A DNA stretch of 11,544 nt from an uncultured Sphingomonadaceae bacterium (GCA_938003725.1 CALKXX010000231.1:1-11544); one strand, 5' to 3'. Positions 1-7,886 are shown, counted from the first letter of the stretch. Made by a program: numbers and translations. Notes: generated from the sequence alone by a model not told the origin.

Positions 1-489
1 CGTCGCGGTATAGATGCCCGCCAAGATTGTGCGCTTAGTATAGTGGTTATAGTCCGTCGAATTATCGCCCGCCAGTCGCCACATGCGGTCCGCCGCGCGC
101 CAACCAAATTTTGCCGCACGGCGCAGATTGGGTGGAGCCGCCAATATCGCCTGTGCGCGGCGCAATCCTTCCCGATCCGATTCCAGTATCTCCAGCCTCG
201 CCTCTACCAACGCCGTAACACGCTCTCTTATCTTCATCGCTTCCAGCTTTTCCGGCGGTAGCATTTCGGCCATTTTTACGTCGACTGAAACAAACCAAGC
301 ATCGATCATATCAAGCGCACCTGCATTGAAGGCTAACCGCGCAAGATCAGTATCCACAGATTCAAATATAGCAGCCGCTTCGACCGCCTTTGCGGTCCAG
401 CCATCAAATGCAGCCTGTGCCGCAAGTTTCGGCGCAAGAAATTCGCGGACTTCATCGAGCGTCGGATCGGCACGAAGTGATAAGGGCAT
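1..489 (-). CDS. COQ9-family ubiquinone biosynthesis protein (partial, 3' end outside window)
   Basis: The minus strand is open from ATG at 489 to the window edge (163 codons, no stop). Residues 26-37 contain the FDGWTAKAV-type segment, and residues 126-163 contain the conserved C-terminal core (KFGWRAADRMWRLAGDNS, then TDYNHYTKR). That core is typical of the COQ9 / 'RpsU-divergently transcribed' family. In this family the C-terminal helical bundle binds lipid and assists the COQ7-type hydroxylation step of ubiquinone synthesis at the membrane. The start is supported by AGAGGA about 8 nt before the ATG and by a plausible promoter upstream (517-544). The family is about 200-230 aa, so roughly the last fifth to a quarter is missing. 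The neighbouring divergent gene is an ene-reductase rather than rpsU. Family assignment is fairly secure; the exact reaction supported is inferred from the family. Confidence 0.85.
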   Translation of the reverse strand, partial: MPLSLRADPTLDEVREFLAPKLAAQAAFDGWTAKAVEAAAIFESVDTDLARLAFNAGALDMIDAWFVSVDVKMAEMLPPEKLEAMKIRERVTALVEARLEILESDREGLRRAQAILAAPPNLRRAAKFGWRAADRMWRLAGDNSTDYNHYTKRTILAGIYTAT

Positions 490-516
490 GTTAGAGTCCT
501 CTAAACAGATGCTATC

Positions 517-544
517 AATATAGACAGAAAATCCTGTTGTTCAA
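517..544 (-). promoter_or_regulatory. Candidate sigma70-type promoter of the COQ9-like gene
   Basis: Read on the minus strand, TTGAAC (544-539) and TATATT (522-517) are separated by 16 nt and lie about 30 nt before the ATG at 489. The spacer carries an imperfect palindrome (ACAG-6 nt-CTGT, 525-538) that could be an operator. Pattern-based only. Confidence 0.4.
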
Positions 545-618
545 AGCGTTGCATTCACAAACCCGCCGCCCTAACTCCTTACTCAACCAATAAAGCAACT
601 TGTGCAGAGGATATATTC

Positions 619-1716
619 GTGACGACATTATTCGATTCAATAAAATTGGGTGCCATTGAAGCACCGAACCGCATTCTCATGGCGCCCCTGACGCGTTGCC
701 GGTCGACGATGGGGCATGTCCCCACCCCGATTATGGGTGAATATTACGCACAGCGCGCCAGCGCCGGCCTAATCATCTCCGAAGCCACCGGCATTAGCCA
801 ACAGGGACTAGGTACGCCCTTCGCTCCCGGTATATGGAGCGATGAACAAACAGAGGCATGGAAACCGATTGTCGAGCAAGTCCATGAGGCAGGAGGACGG
901 ATTATCTGTCAGCTGTGGCACATGGGCCGCCTCGTCCATTCCGATTTCAACAATGGCGAGCGGCCGGTATCAGCTTCGGCAACCACTGGCCCGGGAGTAA
1001 TTCGCACCTATCAGGGCAAGAAAGATTATGAAGAAGCGCGGCCATTAGAGGTCAGCGAGATTCCAGGATTGCTCGACGATTATCAAAATGCGGCGGAGAA
1101 TGCCAAAAAAGCGGGCTTTGACGGTGTACAATTACACAGCGCCAACGGCTATCTGATCGACCAATTCATTCGCTCCGGCACCAACCTGCGGACCGACGAA
1201 TATGGCGGATCTATTAAAAACCGTATTCGCTTGCTCGGCGAAGTTACACAGCGCTTGGTTGATGTGTGGGGCAGCGACCGGGTTTCCGTTCGCCTTTCTC
1301 CAAATGGCGATTCACAAGGCGCGGACGATGCAACCCCCGTGGAAACATTTACCGCTGCTGCGAAATTGCTGGATGGCATTGGCATAGCGTTTCTGGAGTT
1401 ACGCGAACCACCTGCGCATGGCACATATGGGAATACCGATGTTCCGCCCGTTAGCCCGGATATCCGGCCGGTTTTCAGCAATCCGCTGGTGCTAAACAGC
1501 GACTATTTCTTCGACAACGCGACTGAAGCACTGGCCGAAAACAAAGCAGATGCGATCAGCTTTGGCCGGACCTTCATGACCAATCCCGATTTGCCGGAAA
1601 GATTCCGTACTGGCGCGGAGATCAACGCAATCGATTTTGTTCCGACATGGTATAGTCAGGGCGAAGAAGGTTATGTGGATTATCCGACCATGGAACAGCA
1701 AAAAGCCAGCGCGTGA
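619..1716 (+). CDS. Old Yellow Enzyme family alkene reductase (NemA/XenB-like)
   Basis: This is an FMN-dependent ene-reductase that would use NAD(P)H to reduce activated C=C bonds (enones, maleimides) or nitro compounds in the cytoplasm. The 365-aa length is normal for the family. Visible motifs, in order along the TIM barrel, are: PLTRCRS (23-29), with T25 at the position that tunes the FMN potential; QLWHMGR (98-104); HSANGY (173-178), giving the H173/N176 substrate-anion-binding pair and the proton donor Y178; the YGGSIKNR segment (195-202); and the phosphate-binding SFGRTF followed by NPDLPERF (314-329). The start is GTG at 619 because AGAGGA (606-611) sits 7 nt upstream and the protein begins exactly where homologues do (TTLFDSIKLG). 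It stands alone, divergent from the COQ9-like gene, with no NemR/TetR regulator beside it. The physiological substrate cannot be told from sequence. Confidence 0.93.
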   Translation: MTTLFDSIKLGAIEAPNRILMAPLTRCRSTMGHVPTPIMGEYYAQRASAGLIISEATGISQQGLGTPFAPGIWSDEQTEAWKPIVEQVHEAGGRIICQLWHMGRLVHSDFNNGERPVSASATTGPGVIRTYQGKKDYEEARPLEVSEIPGLLDDYQNAAENAKKAGFDGVQLHSANGYLIDQFIRSGTNLRTDEYGGSIKNRIRLLGEVTQRLVDVWGSDRVSVRLSPNGDSQGADDATPVETFTAAAKLLDGIGIAFLELREPPAHGTYGNTDVPPVSPDIRPVFSNPLVLNSDYFFDNATEALAENKADAISFGRTFMTNPDLPERFRTGAEINAIDFVPTWYSQGEEGYVDYPTMEQQKASA

Positions 1717-1758
1717 CGTAAATCACTGCGCCCCGGCTTTGAACTGTTAGGAAAACGG

Positions 1759-1784
1759 GGTGACGCGCATGTTTGCGTGTCGCC
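1759..1784 (+). terminator. Strong hairpin after the ene-reductase, possible terminator
   Basis: GGTGACGCGCA (1759-1769), loop TGTT, then TGCGTGTCGCC (1774-1784) form an 11-bp stem with two G-T pairs. It begins 42 nt after the ene-reductase stop codon. No T-run follows on the plus strand, so it is not a textbook intrinsic terminator; it may act with Rho or protect the 3' end. Confidence 0.4.
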
Positions 1785-1828
1785 TCGCCTTAGTGCTGTG
1801 GAGTATAGAGGCACAAATTAACTGATTT

Positions 1829-1876
1829 TACATCATGGTCCGTAATCACTGTTTCACGGGTTGATGCCATGATGTA
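1829..1876 (+). promoter_or_regulatory. Inverted repeat in the leader of the RTX protease gene
   Basis: TACATCATGG (1829-1838) and CCATGATGTA (1867-1876) are a perfect 10-bp inverted repeat. Inside it TCCGT (1839-1843) can pair with ACGGG (1856-1860), with one G-T pair, stacking directly on the outer stem and leaving a 6-nt bulge (1861-1866) and a 12-nt loop. It lies 40 nt before the protease ATG. It could be a structured 5' UTR or a dimeric-regulator operator; the sequence alone does not decide. Confidence 0.45.
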
Positions 1877-1916
1877 GGCAGCAATTAGTAGCGTTTTCCG
1901 CCCCGGAGTACTTTTC

Positions 1917-4358
1917 ATGGCCACTGCATCATTCACCCAACCCAATTATAGCAATCCGTTTTTATCGTCGCTCGTCAGCGGGTTTTCGTTTAGCGGAACC
2001 GTACGCTATTATCTGAATGGGACCGGATGGAATGCGAACAATGCCGCCAGTGCGTTCGAAGGCGCGATAGCCGCATGGGCAGCGGTTGCCGACATCTCGT
2101 TTGAAAGAGCAAGTACGCCGACAGGCTCCATTGATTGGACAGAGGATCTCTATAACGATCCCAACTCGACTACATTGGGTAGCCATTATTATCCGAACAA
2201 TTCCGGGTTAGGCGGAGAATTTAACGCCGGTCATCCAATTTTTACGGCCGCCAATAACCTGCAAGGCGGATTGAGTTTTGTAACGTTTTTACACGAACTG
2301 GGTCACGGCCTAGGGTTAAACCATCCATTTGAAGACAATCCTTTCCCCGGCGTAACCGTCAACGATCCCTATGACCGCGGGGACAATAATTTCAACAATG
2401 GCTTCTATACCGTCATGGCCTATGACGATGACCCGTGGTTCGCCGTCGCCCCCTCCCTTTCCTATGGCTATGCCGGCACGCCCATGGCGTTCGATATTGC
2501 GGCGGCTCAGGCGATATACGGCGCGAACCTGGCGACCGCGACAGGCAATGACACCTATTTGCTTCCCACCGCCAACCAATCGGGTACGTTTTGGACCGCG
2601 ATTTGGGATGCCGGGGGGACCGACACAATCAGCGGCGTCAATAATAACGCCGGCGTGACCATTGATTTACGCGCTGCAACCTTGCTCAATGAAGAAGGCG
2701 GCGGCGGCCGCCCGAGCTGGCAAAGTGGAACGTTGGGCGGAAATACCATTTATGGCGGCTTCGTTATCGCCAATAATGCTGTCATCGAAAATGCAATCGG
2801 TAGTGCGTTTGGCGACGAGATTATCGGTAACGAGGTTGCCAACAATATTGCCGGCGGCGCGGGTGCCGATACCATTGATGGCAAAGAAGGCAATGACATC
2901 ATAACGGGCGGCACCGGAATAGACACGCTTACCGGCGGAGCGGGCGCGGACACATTCGTATATGCATCTGCACTGGATGGGTCGTCTGGCACTGCAGAGA
3001 CCATCACCGACTTTCAATCCGGTCAGGACAAGATTGATCTGACGGCGATGAATGTGACCAGTTTCAACATCACCAATAGCGGCTCGGTATATACGCTTAC
3101 AGCAGTTGGTGTAGGTGGGACATTGAAACTCGCCATCACGGCGACGAGCGGCTTTGTGGAAAGTGATGTGGTCGGCCTACCCGGTGGAACAATCACCGGT
3201 ACAACCGGCGCTGATACAATCAATGGCAGTGCAGCCGCAGATGTCATCAACGGACTAAGCGGCCACGATACCATCATGGCACAAGGTGGCGATGATATTG
3301 TGCATGGCGATAACGGCAATGACATAATTTATGGCAATGCGGGTAACGATGAGCTTTACGGCGATGCCGGATTGGACACACTATATGGCGGCGATGGGAA
3401 CGACATCCTTGATGGCGGCACATCTGCCGACACGATGCGGGGTGAAGCAGGAAACGACACCTACTATGTCAATCAGGGTAACGATGTCGTGATCGAGACA
3501 AGCGGTCAGGGAACGGATACTGTTGTTTCTTCAGCGCCTGCATACACGCTCACCGTTTATGTCGAAAATCTGACGCTGGCTGGGTCATCGGTGAACGGTT
3601 ACGGGAATGGATTTGCCAATACCATCACCGGCAATAGCGGTAACAATATTCTGGCTGGATATGCAGGTGATGACATATTGCTCGGCGGCGCAGGGAATGA
3701 TCAACTGCAAGGCGGAACCGGCAATGATCAAATGACCGGAGGACTGGGCAATGACCGTTACGTCGTCAACAATCTTGGCGACACCACGACCGAACTTTCC
3801 GGACAAGGACTCGATACTGTCGCCACTTTTGTCGATTGGACATTGGGCGTGAATATCGAGTTTTTACTGATGTTTGGCACAACCACAAACGGCACGGGCA
3901 ACAATCTCAACAACTCGATCATCGGAAATAACTCTGCGAATACTATCCGCGGTCTGAGCGGAGATGATTATCTAAGCGCGCGGGGCGGAGACGACCTGTT
4001 GATTGGCAATGGCGGCCGCGACACTTTGACCGGCGGAACGGGCGCTGACCGGTTTAAATTTAACGATGGCGATTTTGTTGGCGGAGCATTTAATCAATCT
4101 GACCGAATTGTTGATTTCAATCGCGGTCAAGGTGACAAGATCGACCTTTCCGGTATTGATGCAATTGCCGGCGGTGGCGGTGATGCGTTTACCTTTATCG
4201 GCACGAGCGCGTTTTCAAACACCGCTGGGGAACTGCGTTACGAGGTCATAAATGGCCGGTCATGGGTAAGCGGTGACACGGACGGTGACGGCAACGCCGA
4301 TATCATGCTCCGCGTGGATCAAAATCAGAGCATGGTTGCTTCAGATTTCGTTTTATAA
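1917..4358 (+). CDS. Serralysin-like RTX metalloprotease secreted by type I system (M10 family)
   Basis: An 813-aa calcium-dependent zinc protease expected outside the cell. The catalytic domain (about 1-205) carries HELGHGLGLNHPF (126-138), so H126, H130 and H136 are zinc ligands and E127 the base. The Met-turn VMAY (166-169) supplies M167 and Y169, and the typical serralysin continuation FDIAAAQAIYGAN...TGNDTY (192-214) follows. Beyond it are GGxGxDxUx calcium-binding arrays (about 311-347, 423-515, 565-615, 663-712), two ITDFxxGQDKIDL-type blocks (363-375, 731-744) and a C-terminal secretion tail ending DFVL. No Sec signal and no clear propeptide are seen; the protein starts almost at the catalytic fold, shorter at the N-terminus than classical serralysins. 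The ATG has GGAG (1905-1908) 8 nt upstream. The exporter genes follow downstream. M10 assignment is strong; the target protein substrate is unknown. Confidence 0.92.
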   Translation: MATASFTQPNYSNPFLSSLVSGFSFSGTVRYYLNGTGWNANNAASAFEGAIAAWAAVADISFERASTPTGSIDWTEDLYNDPNSTTLGSHYYPNNSGLGGEFNAGHPIFTAANNLQGGLSFVTFLHELGHGLGLNHPFEDNPFPGVTVNDPYDRGDNNFNNGFYTVMAYDDDPWFAVAPSLSYGYAGTPMAFDIAAAQAIYGANLATATGNDTYLLPTANQSGTFWTAIWDAGGTDTISGVNNNAGVTIDLRAATLLNEEGGGGRPSWQSGTLGGNTIYGGFVIANNAVIENAIGSAFGDEIIGNEVANNIAGGAGADTIDGKEGNDIITGGTGIDTLTGGAGADTFVYASALDGSSGTAETITDFQSGQDKIDLTAMNVTSFNITNSGSVYTLTAVGVGGTLKLAITATSGFVESDVVGLPGGTITGTTGADTINGSAAADVINGLSGHDTIMAQGGDDIVHGDNGNDIIYGNAGNDELYGDAGLDTLYGGDGNDILDGGTSADTMRGEAGNDTYYVNQGNDVVIETSGQGTDTVVSSAPAYTLTVYVENLTLAGSSVNGYGNGFANTITGNSGNNILAGYAGDDILLGGAGNDQLQGGTGNDQMTGGLGNDRYVVNNLGDTTTELSGQGLDTVATFVDWTLGVNIEFLLMFGTTTNGTGNNLNNSIIGNNSANTIRGLSGDDYLSARGGDDLLIGNGGRDTLTGGTGADRFKFNDGDFVGGAFNQSDRIVDFNRGQGDKIDLSGIDAIAGGGGDAFTFIGTSAFSNTAGELRYEVINGRSWVSGDTDGDGNADIMLRVDQNQSMVASDFVL
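2847..4052 (+). repeat. RTX nonapeptide-coding repeat arrays
   Basis: Within the protease, four blocks of glycine/aspartate nonapeptides (GGxGxDxUx, for example GGAGNDQLQ and GGDGNDILD) are coded at about 2847-2957, 3183-3461, 3609-3761 and 3903-4052. They form parallel beta-rolls that bind calcium after export and drive folding outside the cell. The blocks are divided by non-repeat segments with the VENLTLAG- and NIEFLLMFG-type linkers common in large RTX proteins. Confidence 0.85.
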
Positions 4359-4648
4359 CCGACGGCGAGTTACGTTGCATTAATACAGCTACGGGTACTC
4401 GGGTTTACGGCGATCTTGATCGTGACTTTCAATCTGGTCTACGGATCAAATTAGAGGGCGTACACATCCTCAGCATCGGTGATTTTTTCGGGGTCGACCT
4501 AAACTATCCGGCCGCTTCAAAAATATTGACGCTGGATGATGACAAGTTGAACGCCAGTTTAGCAGCAGACAATTTCGCTTCTGATGCCCTCGAGATCTTG
4601 TCCGAAGCACCCAATATATCCGTCAATCTGCTTGACCTTGGGTTCTAA
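4359..4648 (+). pseudogene. Frame-broken remnant of an RTX C-terminal secretion cassette
   Basis: Immediately after the protease stop the -1 frame (codons from 4358) is open for 96 codons to TAA at 4646-4648. It begins TDGELR, runs through TRVYGDLDRDFQSGLRIKLEG and then HILSIGDFFGVDL. This parallels the live protease tail (AGELR at 770-774, VSGDTDGDGNADIMLRV at 784-800, ASDFVL at 808-813) in order and spacing. The rest (AASKILTLDDDKLNASLAADNF onward) resembles no family I recognise. The frame opens at 4289 after a TGA, and no ATG or GTG and no ribosome-binding site precede the homologous part. It is therefore best read as a decayed cassette, not a gene. Alternatives are a sequencing frameshift or an unrelated short peptide. 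The remaining 4649-4777 shows no gene and no promoter I would defend. Confidence 0.6.
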
Positions 4649-4777
4649 AAACCTAAGCGTTTGTTAACCATATATTGAGGCGTCGTTTCTAGTGATGTGG
4701 TACTGAGCAAGCTCAAACAGTTCACTAATCGGCGACAATGGCAGTAAACGAGGCGTAATGACAGGTAATCTGACACT

Positions 4778-6538
4778 ATGACAGGCGCATCGCGAACGCG
4801 CGACTTATCTGAACTACGCATGGTACTCGGCCAATTTCGCGGGGCGACCACGGCTATTATTTTGCTCAGTTCGACCCTCAATGTGCTTGCCCTGACCAGT
4901 TCCATATATCTGTTGCTCATCTACGACCGTGTTTTGACGAGCGGTAGTATGCAGACATTGGTGAGCCTTTTTTTGATGATCGCATTCCTGTTCGTGTTTC
5001 ACGGGCTTTTTGAAATATTGCGCTCCAACCTCCTAGCTATGCTCGGCCACAGCTTTGACCGCAAGATTGCCGGCCGGGTACAAAAACTTGAAATGGAGCT
5101 GGCGGTAACAAAAACCGATACGTCCATGCCGATGCGTGATCTGGACCAGATTCGCGGGTTCATGGCCGGTCCCGGTCCTTCCGCGATGATCGACCTGCCG
5201 TGGATATTATTCTTTCTTATCATCTTGTTCCTGTTGCACCCCCTGCTCGGCCTAACGACCTTGGTGGGTGCAATCATCATGGGTATTTTGACCTGGACCA
5301 ACGACAAACGCAGCGTTGAAAAGGTCATGAGAGTCAACGAAATATCACGCGAACGTTCTGCTATATCGCAACGCTTTCGCCGCAATGCGGAAACCATAAA
5401 AGGGCTTGGGATTAACAAGCGCGTCAATCATCTGATCGCTGCAAAGCATGATGAATATGTTCAAGCGCAATCCGAGCTTTCCCGCCAAACCTCTTTCTTT
5501 GGTACGCTCAGCAAAGTCTTTCGGATATTTCTGCAATCTGCGGTTCTGACCGTTGGCGCAGTCATCGTATTGAACGGACAGGCCACCGGCGGTATTATTT
5601 TCGCGGCAGCGATATTGGCCGGCCGTGCCCTGGCCCCTGTGGATCAGGCTATTGCCAACTGGCGTAATTTCGTGGGCGCGCGTCAAGGGTGGGAAAGGCT
5701 GAATGCGCTTCTAGCCGAAAACCCCGGTGAAGATGCCATGTCCGTCGAGCTGGCCGCTCCGCATGAGAGCATTAGCGCCGAACGGATCATGATTGCCCCT
5801 CCCGGTTCACAGCGGATTGCGGTCGCCGAAGCCCAATTCAAATTGGAGGCAGGAGATGCAGCCGCCATTGTGGGGCCGAGCGGGTCCGGCAAATCGAGCC
5901 TGGTCCGCGGGCTTGTTAATGTATGGCCACTGGCCCGCGGCGCAGTGCGACTGGACGGTGCGGAACTGGATCAATGGGACCCTGATCGCCTTGGTGAATT
6001 TTACGGCTATGTGCCGCAAGAAATCGAATTATTTTCCGGGTCAATCGCTGAGAATATCGCACGTTTCGAACCCGACGCCCCTTCTGATCTAGTGACCAAG
6101 GCGGCGAAGGAAGCGGGTCTCCATGACCTGATCCTGCATCTTCCCGACGGCTATGAAACACAGGTAGGTGAAGGCGGTACTATATTGTCCACCGGGCAAC
6201 GACAACGAGTTGCCCTGGCCCGCGCGCTTTATCGCGATCCATTCATTGTAATCTTGGACGAACCGGACTCAAATCTCGATCCGGATGGCGAAGCGGCGTT
6301 GATCGACGCTATTAGTAATGTCCGCAAGCGCAAAGGGATCGTGATCATTGTAACGCATCGCATGCCTTTGCTGAAGCATGTCAACATCGTCATGGTTATG
6401 AATCAAGGCAAACAAACAGCCTTTGGCCCGCGAGATGATGTGCTGGAAGCTCTGCAAAAACAACGTGCACAGGCCGCTCCCACCAAGAGCGGAACCGTTC
6501 AGAGCGGCCTGAAAGTTGTGTCGGGCAAGGACAGTTAA
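4778..6538 (+). CDS. Type I secretion ABC transporter, permease/ATPase (PrtD/AprD type)
   Basis: A 586-aa inner-membrane half-transporter that dimerises and uses ATP to drive the RTX protease through a type I channel. The membrane domain (about 20-285) begins with the family segment NVLALTSSIYLLLIYDRVL (35-53) and has hydrophobic spans near 24-48, 60-80, 140-175 and 248-285. There is no N-terminal C39 peptidase-like domain, as expected of the PrtD subgroup. The ATPase domain has Walker A GPSGSGKSS (366-374), Q-loop Q414, signature LSTGQ (470-474, third position Thr instead of the usual Gly), Walker B IVILDE (490-495) and H-loop H527. ATG 4778 is the first start and has only a weak AGGT about 11 nt before it; M15 (4820) is a possible alternative. 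The adaptor gene follows 1 nt after the stop, so the two are surely co-transcribed. Confidence 0.92.
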   Translation: MTGASRTRDLSELRMVLGQFRGATTAIILLSSTLNVLALTSSIYLLLIYDRVLTSGSMQTLVSLFLMIAFLFVFHGLFEILRSNLLAMLGHSFDRKIAGRVQKLEMELAVTKTDTSMPMRDLDQIRGFMAGPGPSAMIDLPWILFFLIILFLLHPLLGLTTLVGAIIMGILTWTNDKRSVEKVMRVNEISRERSAISQRFRRNAETIKGLGINKRVNHLIAAKHDEYVQAQSELSRQTSFFGTLSKVFRIFLQSAVLTVGAVIVLNGQATGGIIFAAAILAGRALAPVDQAIANWRNFVGARQGWERLNALLAENPGEDAMSVELAAPHESISAERIMIAPPGSQRIAVAEAQFKLEAGDAAAIVGPSGSGKSSLVRGLVNVWPLARGAVRLDGAELDQWDPDRLGEFYGYVPQEIELFSGSIAENIARFEPDAPSDLVTKAAKEAGLHDLILHLPDGYETQVGEGGTILSTGQRQRVALARALYRDPFIVILDEPDSNLDPDGEAALIDAISNVRKRKGIVIIVTHRMPLLKHVNIVMVMNQGKQTAFGPRDDVLEALQKQRAQAAPTKSGTVQSGLKVVSGKDS

Positions 6539-6539
6539 G

Positions 6540-7886
6540 ATGGCCACCGAATTTGCATCAAAATGGACGAGCTGGTTTAGCAATTCCGGTGACACGGAGC
6601 TGGACATTGATGACCCGTTAAATGGTCAGTCCAAAAAGGCAATCAAGTTCGTCCTGTTCCTGGTCTTTGGCGTCTTTGGCCTCGCCGCCTTGTTCCCGAT
6701 TGAAGGCGCAGTTATTGGTAGCGGTCAAGTTGCAGTAGAATCACGTGTTAAAACAATATCGCATCCCGCCGGCGGTGTTCTGTCCGAACTTTTGGTTCGC
6801 GATGGTGACCGGGTTGAGGAAGGCGCGGTGTTGATGCGCTTCGACAGCAGTGTCCTGGGCCCAACGGCACGAACCGCAAATCTCAGCCGGGAACAGCTTT
6901 TGGCACGCAAGGCTAGACTGGAGACTGAACGTGATGGCCGGGCCAAACTGTTATTTCCGCCCGAACTAACGGCAAATGCCAATGCCACCAAACAAGACGC
7001 AATGACACGCGAACAGCAACAATTTGCGCTCAGGCGTCAAGAACAGGCAGGTACCCTGTCCTTGCTCAATCAGCGGGTCCGCCAATATCGGGAACAGATA
7101 CGCAGCTATAATGTCCAGATCGGCGCCTCCAATCGCCAGCTTGCCTTGATCGAACCTGAGTTGGATGGTTTGCGCGATCTATTCAAACGCGGTTTGGTCA
7201 CCGTGAACCGACTAAATCAGATGGAACGGACCGCCGTCCAACTGACCGCGCAGACTGCGTCGTTGCAAGCCAATATCGCGCAGACCCAAGCGCAGATTTC
7301 GGAAACTCAGGAACAGATACTCAACGCTTCCCAATCACGGCGGGTCGAAGCAGCGGCCGACCTTTCTTTGGTGCTTGCTCAACTTAACGAGCAAGACATG
7401 CGCGTGGCCTCCGCTAGCGATTCCCTCGACCGGTCGACCATTCGGGCCCCGCAGGCAGGTGTGGTCGACAAACTGGCCTACTCCACCATCGGAAGCGCCG
7501 TTCCAGCAGGACAACCAATTGCTCAGATTGTGCCCGATCGCGATCTTCTAATCATCCAGGGCCAAGTCAGTCCGGCAGATGTCGACCAATTAACCATTGG
7601 CCAAAAAGCGCGCGTCCGTTTTTCGACACTGGATCAGCAACTCTCTCCTGAAATTGACGGAAAGCTTATGTTCGTGTCCGCCGAACGGACGGACGATCCC
7701 AATACAGGTGCCAGCTATTACCGGGTCCGCATAGAGATAGGACAGGATGCGCTGAACACCGTCGGCGGCAACGGTTTGCGCGCAGGCATGCCAGTCGAAA
7801 TATTCCTGCAAACCGGATCTCGTTCCATGCTGTCCTATGTCACGAAACCATTTTTCGACCAGTTGCGCTATGCGATGCGGCAATAG
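6540..7886 (+). CDS. Type I secretion periplasmic adaptor, HlyD family (PrtE/AprE type)
   Basis: A 448-aa membrane fusion protein that links the ABC exporter to an outer membrane TolC-like channel. Residues 1-33 are cytoplasmic and 34-54 form the single membrane anchor. The first lipoyl half follows (about 70-102, SHPAGGVLSELLVRDGDRVEEG). Residues 112-295 are Gln/Arg-rich and predicted to form the long coiled-coil hairpin. The second lipoyl half (STIRAPQAGVVD, 299-310) and the beta-barrel come next, with the conserved end GLRAGMPVEIFLQTGSRS and a C-terminal LSYVTKPFFDQL segment. ATG 6540 is chosen over an in-frame TTG at 6516: AAGGA (6527-6531) lies 8 nt upstream and the ATG begins just after the exporter stop. 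No outer membrane partner gene is in the window; a TolC coded elsewhere is assumed. Confidence 0.92.
   Translation: MATEFASKWTSWFSNSGDTELDIDDPLNGQSKKAIKFVLFLVFGVFGLAALFPIEGAVIGSGQVAVESRVKTISHPAGGVLSELLVRDGDRVEEGAVLMRFDSSVLGPTARTANLSREQLLARKARLETERDGRAKLLFPPELTANANATKQDAMTREQQQFALRRQEQAGTLSLLNQRVRQYREQIRSYNVQIGASNRQLALIEPELDGLRDLFKRGLVTVNRLNQMERTAVQLTAQTASLQANIAQTQAQISETQEQILNASQSRRVEAAADLSLVLAQLNEQDMRVASASDSLDRSTIRAPQAGVVDKLAYSTIGSAVPAGQPIAQIVPDRDLLIIQGQVSPADVDQLTIGQKARVRFSTLDQQLSPEIDGKLMFVSAERTDDPNTGASYYRVRIEIGQDALNTVGGNGLRAGMPVEIFLQTGSRSMLSYVTKPFFDQLRYAMRQ

Noticed and set aside
83..523. Plus-strand open frame of 146 codons
   Set aside because: It lies antisense to the COQ9-like gene, whose minus-strand translation carries conserved family motifs; the plus-strand product is Ser/Ala-rich with no recognisable domain.
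2847..4052. Repetitive DNA that might be a CRISPR or minisatellite
   Set aside because: The repeats are 27-nt in-frame codings of GGxGxDxUx with degenerate DNA, no constant repeat with unique spacers; they are RTX repeats.
4066..4251. Small plus-strand open frame inside the protease gene
   Set aside because: It is fully inside the conserved C-terminal region of the protease in another frame and has no support of its own.
4351..4360. Programmed -1 frameshift joining the protease to the downstream cassette
   Set aside because: The junction GTT TTA TAA is not a canonical X-XXY-YYZ slippery site, no clear stimulatory hairpin follows closely, and the live protein already ends in a proper DFVL tail.
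6516..6539. Upstream TTG start for the HlyD-type adaptor
   Set aside because: ATG 6540 has AAGGA at the right distance and lies just after the exporter stop; the TTG would add residues overlapping the exporter end and has no ribosome-binding site.
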